Source: Neobacillus niacini
GTDB taxonomy: Bacteria; Bacillota; Bacilli; Bacillales; Cytobacillaceae
Direction of reading: 5' to 3'
Assembly: GCF_000759675.1 (NCBI RefSeq)
Contig: NZ_BAWM01000018.1
Coordinates: 96,311-160,310, forward strand
Length of the DNA stretch: 64,000 bases
Under the pieces are notes generated by a model. The model was given only the letters and a program-made list of their open reading frames with translations, was not told where the DNA came from and searched no databases. Positions within the stretch are counted from its first letter, which is position 1. Each line of letters opens with the position of its first letter. The position numbers and the translations under genes are program-made. Shown piece by piece: positions 54,986 to 64,000 of the stretch.

Positions 54986-55894
54986 CTATTTGGTGACAGA
55001 GCAGATGGCGAGTGCAAGTGAATATAGCTTACTTTCCGCCGAATCAGCTCTAGAGGTTAATACGATGGGAGCTTTTGCGCCAGCAATAACAGCCCCTACT
55101 TTTGCTTTTGCAAAATAAATTAATGATTTATATAAGACGTTTCCAACCTCAATGGTGGGAACTAATAAAATATCAGCTCTTCCCGCTACTTCACTCTGAA
55201 TCCCTTTGTGTTCAGCAGCTAAAGCAGAAACGGCATTATCTAATGCTAATGGACCATCTACAATACAGCCAGTTATTTGCCCTCGTTTATTCATAACACT
55301 TAATGCAGCAGCGTCAATAGTCGCTTGCATTGCTGGATTTACTACTTCAACTGCGGCTATAGGAGCAACTTTAGGATATTCTATTCCGATTGCCCTTGCA
55401 AGGGAGGCAGCATTTTTTATCATTTGAGCTTTTTGCTCTAAATCAGGGGCAATATTCATCCCTGCGTCTGTAACAATGGTAAACCGATTGTAATCTGGAA
55501 TCTCAAAGACAGCCACGTGTGATAGAACATTTCCCGTCCTAAGACCGTATTCTTTATTTAAAACTGCTTTTAAAAGAGCACTCGTGGGGATATTTCCTTT
55601 CATTAATACGGATGCTTCCTTATTGGATACAGCCCTAACTGCTAGTTCTGCAGCCATCACACTTGAATCTGCATGAACAACAGAAAGTTTTTTGTTACTT
55701 TTTTGCTGGTCTTTGTGATTAACATTCAATATCATATTAATTTTTTCTTTATCACCGAATAATATAAAATTAGCAAGATCTCGACTTAATGCCTCGATAA
55801 CAGCTTCGATGACTTCTTCATCTTCTGCCACCGCAACAGCTACCGTGTTACCATTCAGCTGGGTTGCTTTGTTCATTAGTGATTCAAGCAACAA
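54986..55894 (-). CDS. ptb: Phosphate butyryltransferase
   Basis: Transfers acyl groups from CoA to phosphate; partner of Buk. The 302-residue length fits the family (299 in B. subtilis). Blocks: [29 protein letters not shown] and [19 protein letters not shown] chose the TTG at 55894 because [10 protein letters not shown] aligns with the B. subtilis N-terminus and the upstream ATG codons at 55933 and 55960 lie at or before the start site set by the sigma-54 promoter. GAAAGGG upstream is a moderate ribosome site. Confidence 0.9.
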   Translation of the reverse strand: MLLESLMNKATQLNGNTVAVAVAEDEEVIEAVIEALSRDLANFILFGDKEKINMILNVNHKDQQKSNKKLSVVHADSSVMAAELAVRAVSNKEASVLMKGNIPTSALLKAVLNKEYGLRTGNVLSHVAVFEIPDYNRFTIVTDAGMNIAPDLEQKAQMIKNAASLARAIGIEYPKVAPIAAVEVVNPAMQATIDAAALSVMNKRGQITGCIVDGPLALDNAVSALAAEHKGIQSEVAGRADILLVPTIEVGNVLYKSLIYFAKAKVGAVIAGAKAPIVLTSRADSAESKLYSLALAICSVTK

Positions 55895-55943
55895 GTTGTC
55901 ATCAACCCTTTCTCTCTTCAACTGTGACTCCATAATAGTAATA

Positions 55944-55959
55944 TGCAAAATCCGTGCCA
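55944..55959 (-). promoter_or_regulatory. Sigma-54 (-24/-12) promoter of the bkd operon
   Basis: TGGCAC-N5-TTGCA on the minus strand is a perfect match to the sigma-L consensus. Transcription should begin near 55932. The activator gene bkdR lies directly upstream. Confidence 0.92.
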
Positions 55960-56026
55960 AGTTAAAGTTACTGAAAACGCTTTAAAAGTCGAAATAATAA
56001 GTGCAATTTTTTTCACACTATGAAAT

Positions 56027-58102
56027 TTATTGCATGCTATTATTTTCAAGTTTGTATTTTTCTAGCTTATAATAAAGATTCCTCACTGACAAACCAAGTG
56101 CTTTAGCAGCTGCCGTCTTATTTCCATTAAAACGGTGAAGCGTTTGCTGGATGATTTCTGCTTCATAATCTTCAACCATTGCAGTTAAGGAACGATCCTG
56201 CTGGATTGATTCGTTTTGGTCAGTTACTAGTGGTTCACTTCCCGTTTTTTTAGGTCTAAGTTCTGGCAAGTGATGCACATTAATGAATGTTTCATAATAA
56301 TTCATAAAAATCATTGCCCTGCCAAGAATATTCTCTAGTTCCCTAACATTCCCCGGCCAATCATAGTTCATTAATTTAAGCAGTGCAGCTTGGGTAACAC
56401 CCTCCACATTTCTACCGTAATCACGGTTAATTTTCTGAATAAGCCTTTCACACAATACGGGAATCTCTTCTTTACGATTCCTGAGTGGAGGTATATGTAT
56501 TGGCATACGATTTAAACGATAGTATAAGTCTTCCCTAAAAGAACCTTTTGCAATTCCTTTTTCAAGATTCACATGGGTTGCCGCAATGATTCTAACATTT
56601 ATCGGAACTGGCTTTGTCCCACCTACTCGGATGATTTCATTTTCTTGCAATACTCTGAGTAATTTCGCTTGAGTATTTGCTGATAGTTCGCCTATTTCAT
56701 CGAGGAAGATACTTCCGTTATTTGCTTCTTCAAAATAGCCCCTTTTTCCTCCCCTTTTTGCCCCGGAAAATGCCCCCTCTTCATATCCAAATAATTCACT
56801 CTCTAGTAGGGACTCTGAGATTGCAGCACAATTAACACGGATAAATTTGTTATATTTTCGATCACTTGCATTATGTATGGCATGGGCAAACAATTCTTTT
56901 CCTGTACCCGATTCACCTCGTAATAAGACAGTTGCAGGTGTTTTTGCCCCAAGCTTCGCCTGCTCAACCGCAAGCGTCATTTCTTCTGAGCTACCGATAA
57001 TGTCTTCAAAGGTATACTTTGCTTCGAGCGTGCGAATGATTTGACGTGCGCGGTTCAATTCCCGGTTTAGAGTTTTAATTTCAGACATATCATGAATAAC
57101 ACCGACGCTGCCTTTTAGTTTACCTTTTACAATAATCGGGGCAACATTGACTATTACTTCCCGTTTATTTGCACCTACTCGCATCGGGACACCACGGACT
57201 GCTCTTCTTGTTTGAAGCACTTTCATATGCATACTTTCGCCTTCTGATATATCAGCTGTTGCTGGCTTTCCAATAACCTGTTCTTGTGTAAGCCCAGAAA
57301 GGCGAGTATATGCCGGATTAATGAGAATCCCCCTGCCGTTTTCATCCACTACTGAAATGGCATCGTCACTAGAATGGATGATTGCCTGAAGCATAGTTTG
57401 GATTTCTTTTAAATCCGTAATTTCCTCTGCGAGATTCACTACTTCTGTGATATCTTTAAAAACAGCGAAAGCACCCATTAAGGTTCCGTTCTCTTCGATG
57501 ATGGGAATACGCGTTGTTATAATTTTTCGCCCATTTCCCAAAAGCATCTCTTGATTCGTCTCTATTCTTCTCGTTTCAAGAATTAAAGGCAGTCTACTTT
57601 CAGGTATTACTTCAACCACATATTTCCCAATTGCTTGCTCCCGTTTTACACCCGTCATTTCTTCAGCTCTGCAGTTAAATAAAATCACAAATCCCTTATC
57701 GTCGATCACTATCATCCCATCATTTGTGGCATTAAAGATTAGTTCTTGTTGATAGGAGGCATTTTGGTGTTTTATGATTAATTCTTCCTTTTCTTCAAGA
57801 AGCCTTGCTAGAAGAAATGCTACACTACCAGGAATTAAAACGGTTTTCTTTTCCTTGGCGCTCCTTAACTCTTGGAAGACATCTTCATTTCCCGTTACCT
57901 CAATGATGATATCAATCTGCTCGGTTAAATACGGCTTCCAGTCCCTCCCGGTTTTTATCCCCTCACTTTGTGCTAATACTATCCCCGGCGCATCAAAGTT
58001 TCTGTCAATTACAATCTGAACATTCAGAACTTCTGTTTCATTGAGTAATTTTAGGATCGCAGTACCACCCTTACCGGCACCAACAATCATGACATTTTGC
58101 AT
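56027..58102 (-). CDS. bkdR: Sigma-54-dependent activator BkdR
   Basis: Activator of the ptb-bkd operon, 691 residues. An N-terminal Rossmann-like segment ([13 protein letters not shown]) is followed by two PAS domains (about 115-215 and 240-350), the AAA+ domain with Walker A GESGTGKE and the sigma-54 contact loop GAFSGA (Ser in place of the usual Thr), and a C-terminal Fis helix-turn-helix ([23 protein letters not shown]). Length equals B. subtilis BkdR. The sensed ligand is presumed to be a branched-chain amino acid. Confidence 0.95.
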   Translation of the reverse strand: MQNVMIVGAGKGGTAILKLLNETEVLNVQIVIDRNFDAPGIVLAQSEGIKTGRDWKPYLTEQIDIIIEVTGNEDVFQELRSAKEKKTVLIPGSVAFLLARLLEEKEELIIKHQNASYQQELIFNATNDGMIVIDDKGFVILFNCRAEEMTGVKREQAIGKYVVEVIPESRLPLILETRRIETNQEMLLGNGRKIITTRIPIIEENGTLMGAFAVFKDITEVVNLAEEITDLKEIQTMLQAIIHSSDDAISVVDENGRGILINPAYTRLSGLTQEQVIGKPATADISEGESMHMKVLQTRRAVRGVPMRVGANKREVIVNVAPIIVKGKLKGSVGVIHDMSEIKTLNRELNRARQIIRTLEAKYTFEDIIGSSEEMTLAVEQAKLGAKTPATVLLRGESGTGKELFAHAIHNASDRKYNKFIRVNCAAISESLLESELFGYEEGAFSGAKRGGKRGYFEEANNGSIFLDEIGELSANTQAKLLRVLQENEIIRVGGTKPVPINVRIIAATHVNLEKGIAKGSFREDLYYRLNRMPIHIPPLRNRKEEIPVLCERLIQKINRDYGRNVEGVTQAALLKLMNYDWPGNVRELENILGRAMIFMNYYETFINVHHLPELRPKKTGSEPLVTDQNESIQQDRSLTAMVEDYEAEIIQQTLHRFNGNKTAAAKALGLSVRNLYYKLEKYKLENNSMQ

Positions 58103-58223
58103 TTTTTCGCCCCTTTATTATATTTGAAAAAAGAAAACTTTTTCAGACCAACATAATCGAAATCATGCAATATTTTTCATTATCTATTTTATATTTTTTT
58201 CGTTACCTTGACAAATTATATCC

Positions 58224-58253
58224 TTGAACTAATATTTCTCTTGAGGGTATAAT
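58224..58253 (+). promoter_or_regulatory. Sigma-A promoter of yqzF
   Basis: TTGAAC (58224-58229) and perfect TATAAT (58248-58253) with an 18-base spacer. Confidence 0.55.
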
Positions 58254-58289
58254 TCTTATTACTTACTAAACAATTGGAAGGATTTAATT

Positions 58290-58532
58290 ATGAAGCGGAT
58301 TATTGCTCTACTTATATTAGTTATTCCTGGCTTTTTAGCAGGGTTGGGGATTAAATTAATGCGCGATATGACATTTGGGATTCTTCAAAGCCCTATCCCT
58401 TTCTTATGGCTGCAATTTCTTTTAGGATTGATTCTATTCATTGGTGGTTTAGGGTTTGTCGCAGGATTTATTTTTCACCGTGACCGAAAAAGGAATAAAG
58501 TGCAAACTAGATTTAAGGACAATACAAAATAA
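58290..58532 (+). CDS. yqzF: YqzF (DUF2627) membrane protein
   Basis: An 80-residue protein with two hydrophobic helices (about 3-22 and 35-62) and a basic tail FHRDRKRNKVQ. Nearly the same as B. subtilis YqzF and in the same place next to bkdR. Function unknown. Confidence 0.88.
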   Translation: MKRIIALLILVIPGFLAGLGIKLMRDMTFGILQSPIPFLWLQFLLGLILFIGGLGFVAGFIFHRDRKRNKVQTRFKDNTK

Positions 58533-58535
58533 ATA

Positions 58536-58584
58536 GAAATGCGGAAGCGCCTTGACCAGCCCCGACAAGCAAATAGTCTTAGGC
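58536..58584 (+). repeat. Dispersed repeat, partial copy E
   Basis: GAAATGCGGAAGCGCCTTGA is one terminus of the family seen at 2344 and 60639; the other terminus is missing. Confidence 0.55.
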
Positions 58585-58611
58585 AAAAAAGAGGCCATCA
58601 AGGTCTCTTTT
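58585..58611 (-). terminator. Terminator after yqiK
   Basis: AAAAGAGgCC/GGtCTCTTTT stem with T6 on the minus strand; overlaps the last yqiK codons. Confidence 0.75.
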
Positions 58612-59326
58612 CATATTGCTTCTTAATTTTCAAAGCTTTTACAGGATCGTCTGTAATAATTGAAGTACAGTTTATTTTATAAAGCCTGTGCATATCAGCA
58701 TCTTTATTCACTGTATAGGGTCTAACTGCTACTCCATTTTCAATTGCACCCTTGATAATTTCATCTGATAGCGACGCTAACTTCGGATGAATACCTTTTG
58801 CGCGAATAGATTGTGCATAAACCCATGGCATATAGATTCGTTCATTATATAGTGGCGCTGTCGCGATTTCAGGTGCTGTCCGATAACTTAAGACGATACT
58901 GTAATGATTAAAAGAGGAAATAATAATCCGGTCACACAATTCATATTTCCGCACAAGCTGAATAACTTTTTCTTCCATTCCTTCGTATGGGAAAAGTCCG
59001 TTTTTTAGCTCTATGTTACAAATTAATTGGTTGGTTTGCATCCATTCAAGAACCTCAATTAAAGACGGTATTGGCTCTTTTTTCACACTTTTTTTATTTG
59101 CATTGAACTTTCGTATCTCTTTAAATGTTAAATTTTTAACAAAGCCATTTCCACTTGTAGTCCGGTCAACTTTTTCATCATGAATGACAACCACTTCATC
59201 GTCTTTTGTTAATTGGACATCTAACTCTAAGCCGTCTGCACCTGCTTTTTCAGCTGCAATAAATGCACTCATGGTGTTTTCTGCATATGCTGCAGAATAA
59301 CCTCGATGGGCAAAAATCTGTGTCAT
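58598..59326 (-). CDS. yqiK: Glycerophosphodiester phosphodiesterase YqiK
   Basis: Cytosolic GDPD of 242 residues, without a signal peptide. Catalytic histidines lie in FAHRGYSA (H7) and VIHDEKVDRT; metal-binding acids in GLELDVQ and CNIELKN. It releases glycerol-3-phosphate from deacylated phospholipids. The ATG at 59326 is used: AGGAA lies 9 bases upstream, but directly against the alternative GTG. Confidence 0.92.
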   Translation of the reverse strand: MTQIFAHRGYSAAYAENTMSAFIAAEKAGADGLELDVQLTKDDEVVVIHDEKVDRTTSGNGFVKNLTFKEIRKFNANKKSVKKEPIPSLIEVLEWMQTNQLICNIELKNGLFPYEGMEEKVIQLVRKYELCDRIIISSFNHYSIVLSYRTAPEIATAPLYNERIYMPWVYAQSIRAKGIHPKLASLSDEIIKGAIENGVAVRPYTVNKDADMHRLYKINCTSIITDDPVKALKIKKQYEKRP

Positions 59327-59364
59327 TTTTTTCACTTCCTAACTAAAAAATGGAGGAAACCACA

Positions 59365-59502
59365 ATGAAACCATTACAATTATCGCCTGAAACAGCCATT
59401 AAGCTTGCAGAAAAATTAAATGTTCCGTTAGAGCAGATTATGCATATGCCTCAGCATATACTTATTCAAAAATTAATGGAACTAGAAAAAGAAAACAAAT
59501 AA
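59365..59502 (+). CDS. yycC: YycC-like small protein
   Basis: A 45-residue ORF starting MKPLQLSPETAIKLAEKLNV, with PLEQIMHMPQHIL and a charged tail, matching the YycC family. TGGAGGAAA lies 7 bases before the ATG. Convergent to spo0A with a shared terminator. Function unknown. Confidence 0.82.
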   Translation: MKPLQLSPETAIKLAEKLNVPLEQIMHMPQHILIQKLMELEKENK

Positions 59503-59513
59503 ATTACGTCCAC

Positions 59514-59549
59514 GAAAAAATCCTTCATTATGAAAATGAAGGATTTTCA
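59514..59549. terminator. Bidirectional terminator between yycC and spo0A
   Basis: AAAATCCTTCAT/ATGAAGGATTTT perfect stem. Confidence 0.85.
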
Positions 59550-59566
59550 TTATATTATTGGTCTCA

Positions 59567-60358
59567 TCAAGAGGCCTTATGCTCTAAACGCAGTTTATCC
59601 GCAACCATAGCGATAAACTCTGAGTTTGTAGGTTTAGCCTTGGACATGCTTACTGTATACCCGAATAGAGAGGAAATGGAATCAATGTTTCCACGGCTCC
59701 AAGCTACTTCGATGGCATGGCGGATAGCGCGTTCCACACGGCTGGCTGTCGTGTTATATTTTTTCGCAATATCTGGGTATAGTACCTTCGTAATAGATCC
59801 CAGTAATTCAATGTCATTGTAAACCATCGAAATGGCTTCACGTAAATATAAATATCCCTTAATATGCGCAGGAACACCAATTTCATGGATAATGCTTGTG
59901 ATGCTTGCATCTAGATTCCTTGGTTTATGTTCAGTTTGTGATCGGTAACCTCCAGTCGGGGCCTTACGGCTAACCTGACTGCTTTTGCCACTAACCTGAC
60001 GGATATGGTTTCCTAAATTCTCCATATCAAATGGCTTTAAAATAAAATAGGAGGCACCAAGCTCTACAGCCTTCTTGGTTACGTCTTCTTGTCCAAATGC
60101 AGTCAACATAATAACGTTTGGAATAGCGCCCTTTTTCAACTCTCTTAAGCGCTCTAGGACGGCTAATCCATCAAGATGAGGCATAATAATATCTAAAACG
60201 AGTACATCTGTATCCGTTGATTCAAGAAGATCTAAACAATCCTGACCATTATGAGCGATACCTGCAATCTCCATATCATCCTGGGACGAAATATAGTCCT
60301 CTAATAATCCCACTAATTCCCTATTGTCGTCGACGACACAAACTTTAATTTTTTTCAA
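59567..60358 (-). CDS. spo0A: Sporulation master regulator Spo0A
   Basis: Response regulator of 263 residues that integrates the phosphorelay and sets entry into sporulation. The receiver has D10, D11, phosphorylated D56 and the Lys in FILKPF (about 108). The C-terminal DNA-binding domain (about 150-263) includes [20 protein letters not shown], the recognition helix. Start TTG at 60358 with GAGGAGG 8 bases upstream. Downstream of spoIVB, as in all Bacillus. Confidence 0.98.
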   Translation of the reverse strand: MKKIKVCVVDDNRELVGLLEDYISSQDDMEIAGIAHNGQDCLDLLESTDTDVLVLDIIMPHLDGLAVLERLRELKKGAIPNVIMLTAFGQEDVTKKAVELGASYFILKPFDMENLGNHIRQVSGKSSQVSRKAPTGGYRSQTEHKPRNLDASITSIIHEIGVPAHIKGYLYLREAISMVYNDIELLGSITKVLYPDIAKKYNTTASRVERAIRHAIEVAWSRGNIDSISSLFGYTVSMSKAKPTNSEFIAMVADKLRLEHKAS

Positions 60359-60438
60359 CTTTATATCCTCCTCAAATCCAAATGGTCATATCTCTATTTA
60401 TTATTTATCTTTATTCTCTTAATTCTATTCTAAATTAG

Positions 60439-60467
60439 AAATTCGACAATGCAACTAAAATTCCTCT
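60439..60467 (-). promoter_or_regulatory. Sigma-H promoter of spo0A
   Basis: AGAGGAATT (60459-60467) is a perfect sigma-H -35; TCGAATTT (60439-60446) fits the -10 with one mismatch; spacer 12. Confidence 0.8.
60441..60449 (-). promoter_or_regulatory. 0A box overlapping the spo0A -10
   Basis: TTGTCGAA on the minus strand matches the 0A consensus TTTGTCRAA apart from the first base. Confidence 0.65.
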
Positions 60468-60530
60468 AGTTTTTTTATTATTTCTTAAAATAGTGATAAA
60501 ATCTTATCTTTTCTTTGTTTTCCTTTAAAT

Positions 60531-60538
60531 TTCGACTA
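60531..60538 (-). promoter_or_regulatory. 0A-like box upstream of spo0A
   Basis: TTAGTCGAA on the minus strand, one mismatch to the 0A core, about 65 bp upstream of the sigma-H -35. Confidence 0.5.
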
Positions 60539-60569
60539 AATTCGCATAAACGACTAATTACCCCAGCAT

Positions 60570-60578
60570 TTTGTCGAA
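60570..60578 (+). promoter_or_regulatory. Perfect 0A box
   Basis: TTTGTCGAA on the plus strand, an exact consensus match in the spo0A upstream region. Confidence 0.65.
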
Positions 60579-60591
60579 AAATCTTCAAATA

Positions 60592-60628
60592 AAAACAAAA
60601 TAGGCGATTCCGCCTATTTTGTTTTTAT
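60592..60628 (-). terminator. Terminator downstream of spoIVB
   Basis: Near-perfect AAACAAAATAGGCG/CGCCTATTTTGTTT stem. It lies beyond a dispersed repeat that follows the spoIVB stop, so the repeat would be in the spoIVB 3' end. Confidence 0.8.
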
Positions 60629-60638
60629 TATTAGAATT

Positions 60639-60760
60639 GTCTAGCTGCAGCGCCTAGAGGCTCTCAGGTCTAAGTCAATCCGACGAAAAGGTTAAAGAAC
60701 AACCTTCTCGCCGGCTCGCCTTATGCCTGTCGCCCCCTGACAAGGCGCTTTCGCTTTTCG
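60639..60760 (-). repeat. Dispersed ~120-bp repeat, copy D
   Basis: Begins GTCTAGCTGCAGCGCCTAG and ends AAGGCGCTTTCGCTTTTCG on the plus strand, the fullest copy in the window. It holds internal AAGGTTAAAGAACAACCTT, a hairpin also seen in copy C. With the spo0A promoter and the terminator it accounts for the 404 bases between spo0A and spoIVB. Confidence 0.78.
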
Positions 60761-60762
60761 TT

Positions 60763-62052
60763 TTAACTTGCCTTTTCTTGTGGTTCTTCATATATGTTAA
60801 TTCCTGCTTCATTTAACATCCATTCAATGTGTACTCCGTAACCAGAGGTTGGATCATTGACAAAGACATGTGTTACTGCACCAATCAGCTTTCCATCCTG
60901 GATAATTGGACTTCCGCTCATACCTTGAACGATTCCTCCAGTTTTTTCTAGAAGTTTCGGGTCAGTAACTTTTAAAACCATGCCTTTAGTTGCTGGAAAT
61001 TTCTGCGGGATCGTGCTGACAATTTCAATTTCAAATTCTTCTACCCTGTCATCATTTACCACTGTCAGGATTTTTGCCGGTCCTTCCTTAACTTGGTGGG
61101 ATAAGGCAATTGGCAACGGTTTATCCATAATTCCGTTCTTTAAATCTTTATTTAACACACCGAATATGCCAAATGGACTATTTTTCGTGATGTTTCCGAC
61201 AATTTCACGATCAGAAGAGAATCGTGCTAGCTTTTCACCTGGATCACCATTACTTCCTTTTTCAATTGAAGTAACAGTAGAACGAACGATTTGACCATCT
61301 TCAACAACAATTGGCTTTTTCGTATCCATATCAGATATTACATGCCCTAAGGCTCCATATTTTTTAGTTTGTGGATGAACAAATGTCATCGTTCCAATAC
61401 CTGCTGCTGAATCACGAATATATAATCCAAGCTTATAGGAGTTTTCTCCCTTATCTTTGAGAGGAGTAAGCTTCGTTGTGAACTTACCACTTTCCCTGCT
61501 AATTACCATATCTAGTGCTTTTCCACTTTGTCCTGCATTTTGTACAAAGGGAGCTACATCTGTCATTTTTTCAATTTTGTTTCCATTGATTTCTGTTATG
61601 ATATCACCGATTTGGATTCCTGCTATCTCACCAGGTGATTTTTTTCCATCTTCGGTATTAACTAAATGGTGGCCTACGACCAATACGCCAATTGTATTTA
61701 ATTTAACACCAATGGATTGTCCTCCTGGCTGAACTTTGAAGTCTTTCAATACATTGACATCGACCTTTTTTACTGGTATTCCTGCAAATTCTAATAACAT
61801 TTCATCTTTGCCGTTTTCACTTGCTGTTAGGGAAATATTGTTTTGATCTTGTTCAAGTGTGATATTCGAATTGTGAGATACTATTGAGGCTGATACCGGT
61901 ACAGCCTTTTGGAAAGTATAATCTTGTCCTTCAAAGACTGTAATGGTCTTTGGTATATCAAGGTATTGCTGAAATGGCTGAAAAAATAGAACGCTGATTA
62001 ATGAAACAAGGAGAATTCCACCAATGATCTTTCTAATTATTTCTAACTTCAA
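60763..62052 (-). CDS. spoIVB: SpoIVB serine peptidase
   Basis: Forespore protease that signals across the membrane to activate pro-sigma-K processing. The 429-residue protein has an N-terminal membrane anchor (about 10-25), a PDZ domain near 110-195 ([16 protein letters not shown]) and the S55 peptidase domain with His in GALGHVIS and Ser in [11 protein letters not shown]. The TTG at 62052 (MKLEIIRKI) is chosen because the GTG at 62061 abuts the GAGGAGA site. Upstream of spo0A, as is usual. Confidence 0.95.
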   Translation of the reverse strand: MKLEIIRKIIGGILLVSLISVLFFQPFQQYLDIPKTITVFEGQDYTFQKAVPVSASIVSHNSNITLEQDQNNISLTASENGKDEMLLEFAGIPVKKVDVNVLKDFKVQPGGQSIGVKLNTIGVLVVGHHLVNTEDGKKSPGEIAGIQIGDIITEINGNKIEKMTDVAPFVQNAGQSGKALDMVISRESGKFTTKLTPLKDKGENSYKLGLYIRDSAAGIGTMTFVHPQTKKYGALGHVISDMDTKKPIVVEDGQIVRSTVTSIEKGSNGDPGEKLARFSSDREIVGNITKNSPFGIFGVLNKDLKNGIMDKPLPIALSHQVKEGPAKILTVVNDDRVEEFEIEIVSTIPQKFPATKGMVLKVTDPKLLEKTGGIVQGMSGSPIIQDGKLIGAVTHVFVNDPTSGYGVHIEWMLNEAGINIYEEPQEKAS

Positions 62053-62105
62053 AATCTTCACTCTCCTCGCTTCTGCTTCACACTATATAGAAATGGCTAC
62101 ATCTT

Positions 62106-62135
62106 TAATTTTGCCTGCATCAGCAGCATTTATAA
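62106..62135 (-). promoter_or_regulatory. Possible sigma-F/G promoter of spoIVB
   Basis: GGCAAAATTA (62106-62115) fits the sigma-F -10 at 9 of 10 positions; TTATA (62131-62135) is a weak -35, 15 bases upstream. Confidence 0.4.
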
Positions 62136-62148
62136 CCTGATACAACAT

Positions 62149-62178
62149 AAAAAAGCTCCCCTAATTGGGAAGCTTTTC
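62149..62178 (-). terminator. Terminator after recN
   Basis: AAAAGCTcCCC/GGGaAGCTTTT stem followed by T6 on the minus strand; overlaps the recN stop. Confidence 0.8.
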
Positions 62179-63861
62179 AATTTTTTTATTTTCAGATGCT
62201 AAAAACAACAATTCTTCAGCATGTTTTTTAGTTAAATCAGTAATTTCAACACCAGAAATCATCCGGCCAATTTCCTTTATTTTCTCTTCAATATTAAGTG
62301 GAATTACCGAAGTTTTAGTTCGCCCGCCTTTCGTTACTTTGGAAATAAACAAATGGGTATCAGCCATAGCAGCCACTTGAGGTAAGTGAGAAATACATAA
62401 TACTTGTGAATCTACTGCTACTTTATAAATTTTTTCAGCGATTGACTGAGCCACTCTGCCGCTAACACCGGTATCCACCTCATCAAATATAATCGAGGTA
62501 ACTCCTTGGTGCTTTGAAAAAATACTCTTAAGTGCAAGCATAATCCTTGAAAGTTCACCACCGGAGGCAACCTTAGATAATGGTTTTAACGGTTCACCAG
62601 GGTTGGTTGAGATATAGAACTCCACGTGATCGACTCCGTTTTTTGAAAAATGAGGTAAAATAGATTCAAAACGAATTTCAAAAACCGTTTTTGCCATGTA
62701 AAGCTCTTTTAACTCGTTATGTATTAATTTTGTCAGCTTCTTAGCCCAGCGTTTTCTAAGCTCTGTTAGCTGTTTTGCTTCAAGACTTAAATCCTTTTTA
62801 ATAGATGCTAATTGCTTCTCTAATTGTCCAATATGTGTTTCTTTATTTTGTAATGTTTCGATTTCTTCTTCAATTTTCGCTGCATATTCTAAAATTTCTT
62901 CGATTGTTTTTCCATATTTCCGCTTTAATTGATTAATTTCATTTAATCTTTCTTCTATCTCATTTAAACGTTGCGGGTCATATTCTAATCCGTCCAGTTC
63001 ATTTCTTAATGTACGGGACGCATCTTCTAATTGATAAAAGCTGTTCATGACCGATTCATATATTTCTTTATAAGAGGAATCCAAGACGGCCGCATCTTCA
63101 AGCTGTCCCATTACCATACTAATCCAATCGAGCCCCTTTTGTTCCCCAGTTAGGGCATTATAACTGGATTGAATCGCATCAAAAACACGCTCAAAATTCG
63201 CAAGCTTTCTTTTTTCTTCAAAGAGTTTTTCATCTTCATTAAGCTTTAATTTTGCATTTTGAATCTCGTCAAATTGAAATTGAATAAGATCAAGACGATG
63301 TGCTGTTTTTTGCTCATTTTCACTTAAAGATTTTAACTTGTGAGAAATTTGTTCATAGCGATGAAAAACCTCTTGGTACTCTGCCTGAGACTGAGAAATT
63401 TCTTCAAACCCAAATTGGTCAAGCAATAGCAAATGCCTGCTTTCATCCATTAGATCTTGGTGTTCGTGCTGACTATGTATATCTACTAAGGTCGAGCCCA
63501 CTTCGCGAAGAGTTGAAATAGTCACAAGCTTACCATTAATTCTACAAACACTTTTGCCTGTCCGTGAGATATCTCTTCTTAAAACAACCATACCTTCTTC
63601 AATTTCAATACCAAACTCTAACGCTTTTAAATAACAGGGGTGGTTCTCATCTAATTGAAAAAGTCCTTCAATTTCTGCTTTTTCCTCCCCATGCCTGACA
63701 AACTCAGCCGACCCTCTGCCACCTACGAGCAGATGGATAGCATCAATTATAATCGATTTCCCTGCACCTGTTTCTCCTGTTAAAACAGTCAAGCCCTTGT
63801 CAAAAGAAATAGAAAGGGCCTCTATAATAGCAAAATTCTTAATCGATAGTTCTGATAACAA
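62161..63861 (-). CDS. recN: DNA repair protein RecN
   Basis: SMC-like ATPase for double-strand break repair, 566 residues. Walker A GETGAGKS (29-36); two coiled-coil arms (about 150-360) rich in K, E and L; ABC signature VASGGELSRIMLAL; Walker B SIIFDEVDTGVSG; and the switch His in CISHLPQVAA. Start TTG at 63861, with GGGGGG 8 bases upstream. It follows ahrC by 15 bases. Confidence 0.96.
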   Translation of the reverse strand: MLSELSIKNFAIIEALSISFDKGLTVLTGETGAGKSIIIDAIHLLVGGRGSAEFVRHGEEKAEIEGLFQLDENHPCYLKALEFGIEIEEGMVVLRRDISRTGKSVCRINGKLVTISTLREVGSTLVDIHSQHEHQDLMDESRHLLLLDQFGFEEISQSQAEYQEVFHRYEQISHKLKSLSENEQKTAHRLDLIQFQFDEIQNAKLKLNEDEKLFEEKRKLANFERVFDAIQSSYNALTGEQKGLDWISMVMGQLEDAAVLDSSYKEIYESVMNSFYQLEDASRTLRNELDGLEYDPQRLNEIEERLNEINQLKRKYGKTIEEILEYAAKIEEEIETLQNKETHIGQLEKQLASIKKDLSLEAKQLTELRKRWAKKLTKLIHNELKELYMAKTVFEIRFESILPHFSKNGVDHVEFYISTNPGEPLKPLSKVASGGELSRIMLALKSIFSKHQGVTSIIFDEVDTGVSGRVAQSIAEKIYKVAVDSQVLCISHLPQVAAMADTHLFISKVTKGGRTKTSVIPLNIEEKIKEIGRMISGVEITDLTKKHAEELLFLASENKKIEKLPN

Positions 63862-63876
63862 GGTACATTCCCCCCA

Positions 63877-64000
63877 TTAAAGCATATCAAGGAACCGGTT
63901 AGTAATTGTCTCTGTATCTTCCGGAGTACGACAAATGATTAATATGGTATCGTCACCACAGATGGTTCCTAAAACTTCTTCCCAATCAAGGTTATCTAGC
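63877..64000 (-). CDS. ahrC: Arginine repressor AhrC (C-terminal 40 codons only)
   Basis: The visible end reads [20 protein letters not shown] and then ICRTPEDTE, the arginine-binding and hexamerisation part of ArgR/AhrC; GTICGDDT carries the ligand-contacting aspartates. The N-terminal DNA-binding domain is beyond the window. AhrC before recN is the standard Bacillus order. Confidence 0.93.
   Translation of the reverse strand, partial: LDNLDWEEVLGTICGDDTILIICRTPEDTETITNRFLDML

Overview
The window comes from a low-GC, endospore-forming member of the Bacillaceae. It carries spoIIAA-spoIIAB-sigF, spoVAA, dacF, spoIIM, mciZ, spo0A and spoIVB. Its gene order follows the Bacillus subtilis yqi-yqj-yqk segment closely, but proteins and intergenic DNA differ enough to suggest another Bacillus-like genus. 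Most genes lie on the minus strand. I cannot name the species from the sequence alone.

Layout. 1-12082: the spoVAA 3'-truncated end, spoIIA operon, dacF, nucleoside catabolism (pdp, punA, deoB), xerD, yqzK, fur, spoIIM, an EndoQ-like nuclease, nudF and mciZ. 12148-18543: yqkF, yqkE, a ketone-body-type CoA-transferase and thiolase operon, an HMG-CoA lyase pseudogene, yqkD, yqkB and a CDGSH protein. 18590-22751: a gentisate-pathway island absent from the B. subtilis order. 22821-37671: SOS polymerase polY2 with yolD and yqzH, yqjQ, yqjP, T-box-controlled proI, a glycosyltransferase, namA, rnz, zwf, polY1, yqjE, yqjD and mce. 37834-42444: prli42, an L,D-transpeptidase, yqjA, an amino-acid ABC transporter and bacilliredoxin brxB. 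42559-58102: methylmalonyl-CoA mutase genes, then the branched-chain keto acid operon ptb-bcd-buk-lpdV-bkdAA-bkdAB-bkdB with its sigma-54 promoter and activator bkdR. 58290-64000: yqzF, yqiK, yycC, spo0A, spoIVB, recN and the 3' end of ahrC.

Two metabolic themes stand out. Branched-chain amino acids are deaminated by Bcd and decarboxylated by the BKD complex; the resulting propionyl-CoA can be handled by a carboxyltransferase (yqjD), an epimerase (mce) and the mutase (mutA, mutB, meaB), all encoded here. Separately, 3-hydroxybenzoate can be inferred to pass through gentisate to pyruvate and fumarate. In that route a DinB-fold protein is the natural candidate for the missing, probably bacillithiol-dependent, maleylpyruvate isomerase.

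Regulatory sites read directly include sigma-H promoters with 0A boxes at spo0A and spoIIA, LexA boxes at polY2/yqzH, PerR-like boxes at fur, a proline T-box, and a perfect -24/-12 promoter at ptb. Unexplained structure includes arrays with an exact 20-bp period built on CTGATATAT, a dispersed ~120-bp repeat family, and a XerD whose conserved catalytic histidine is an asparagine.
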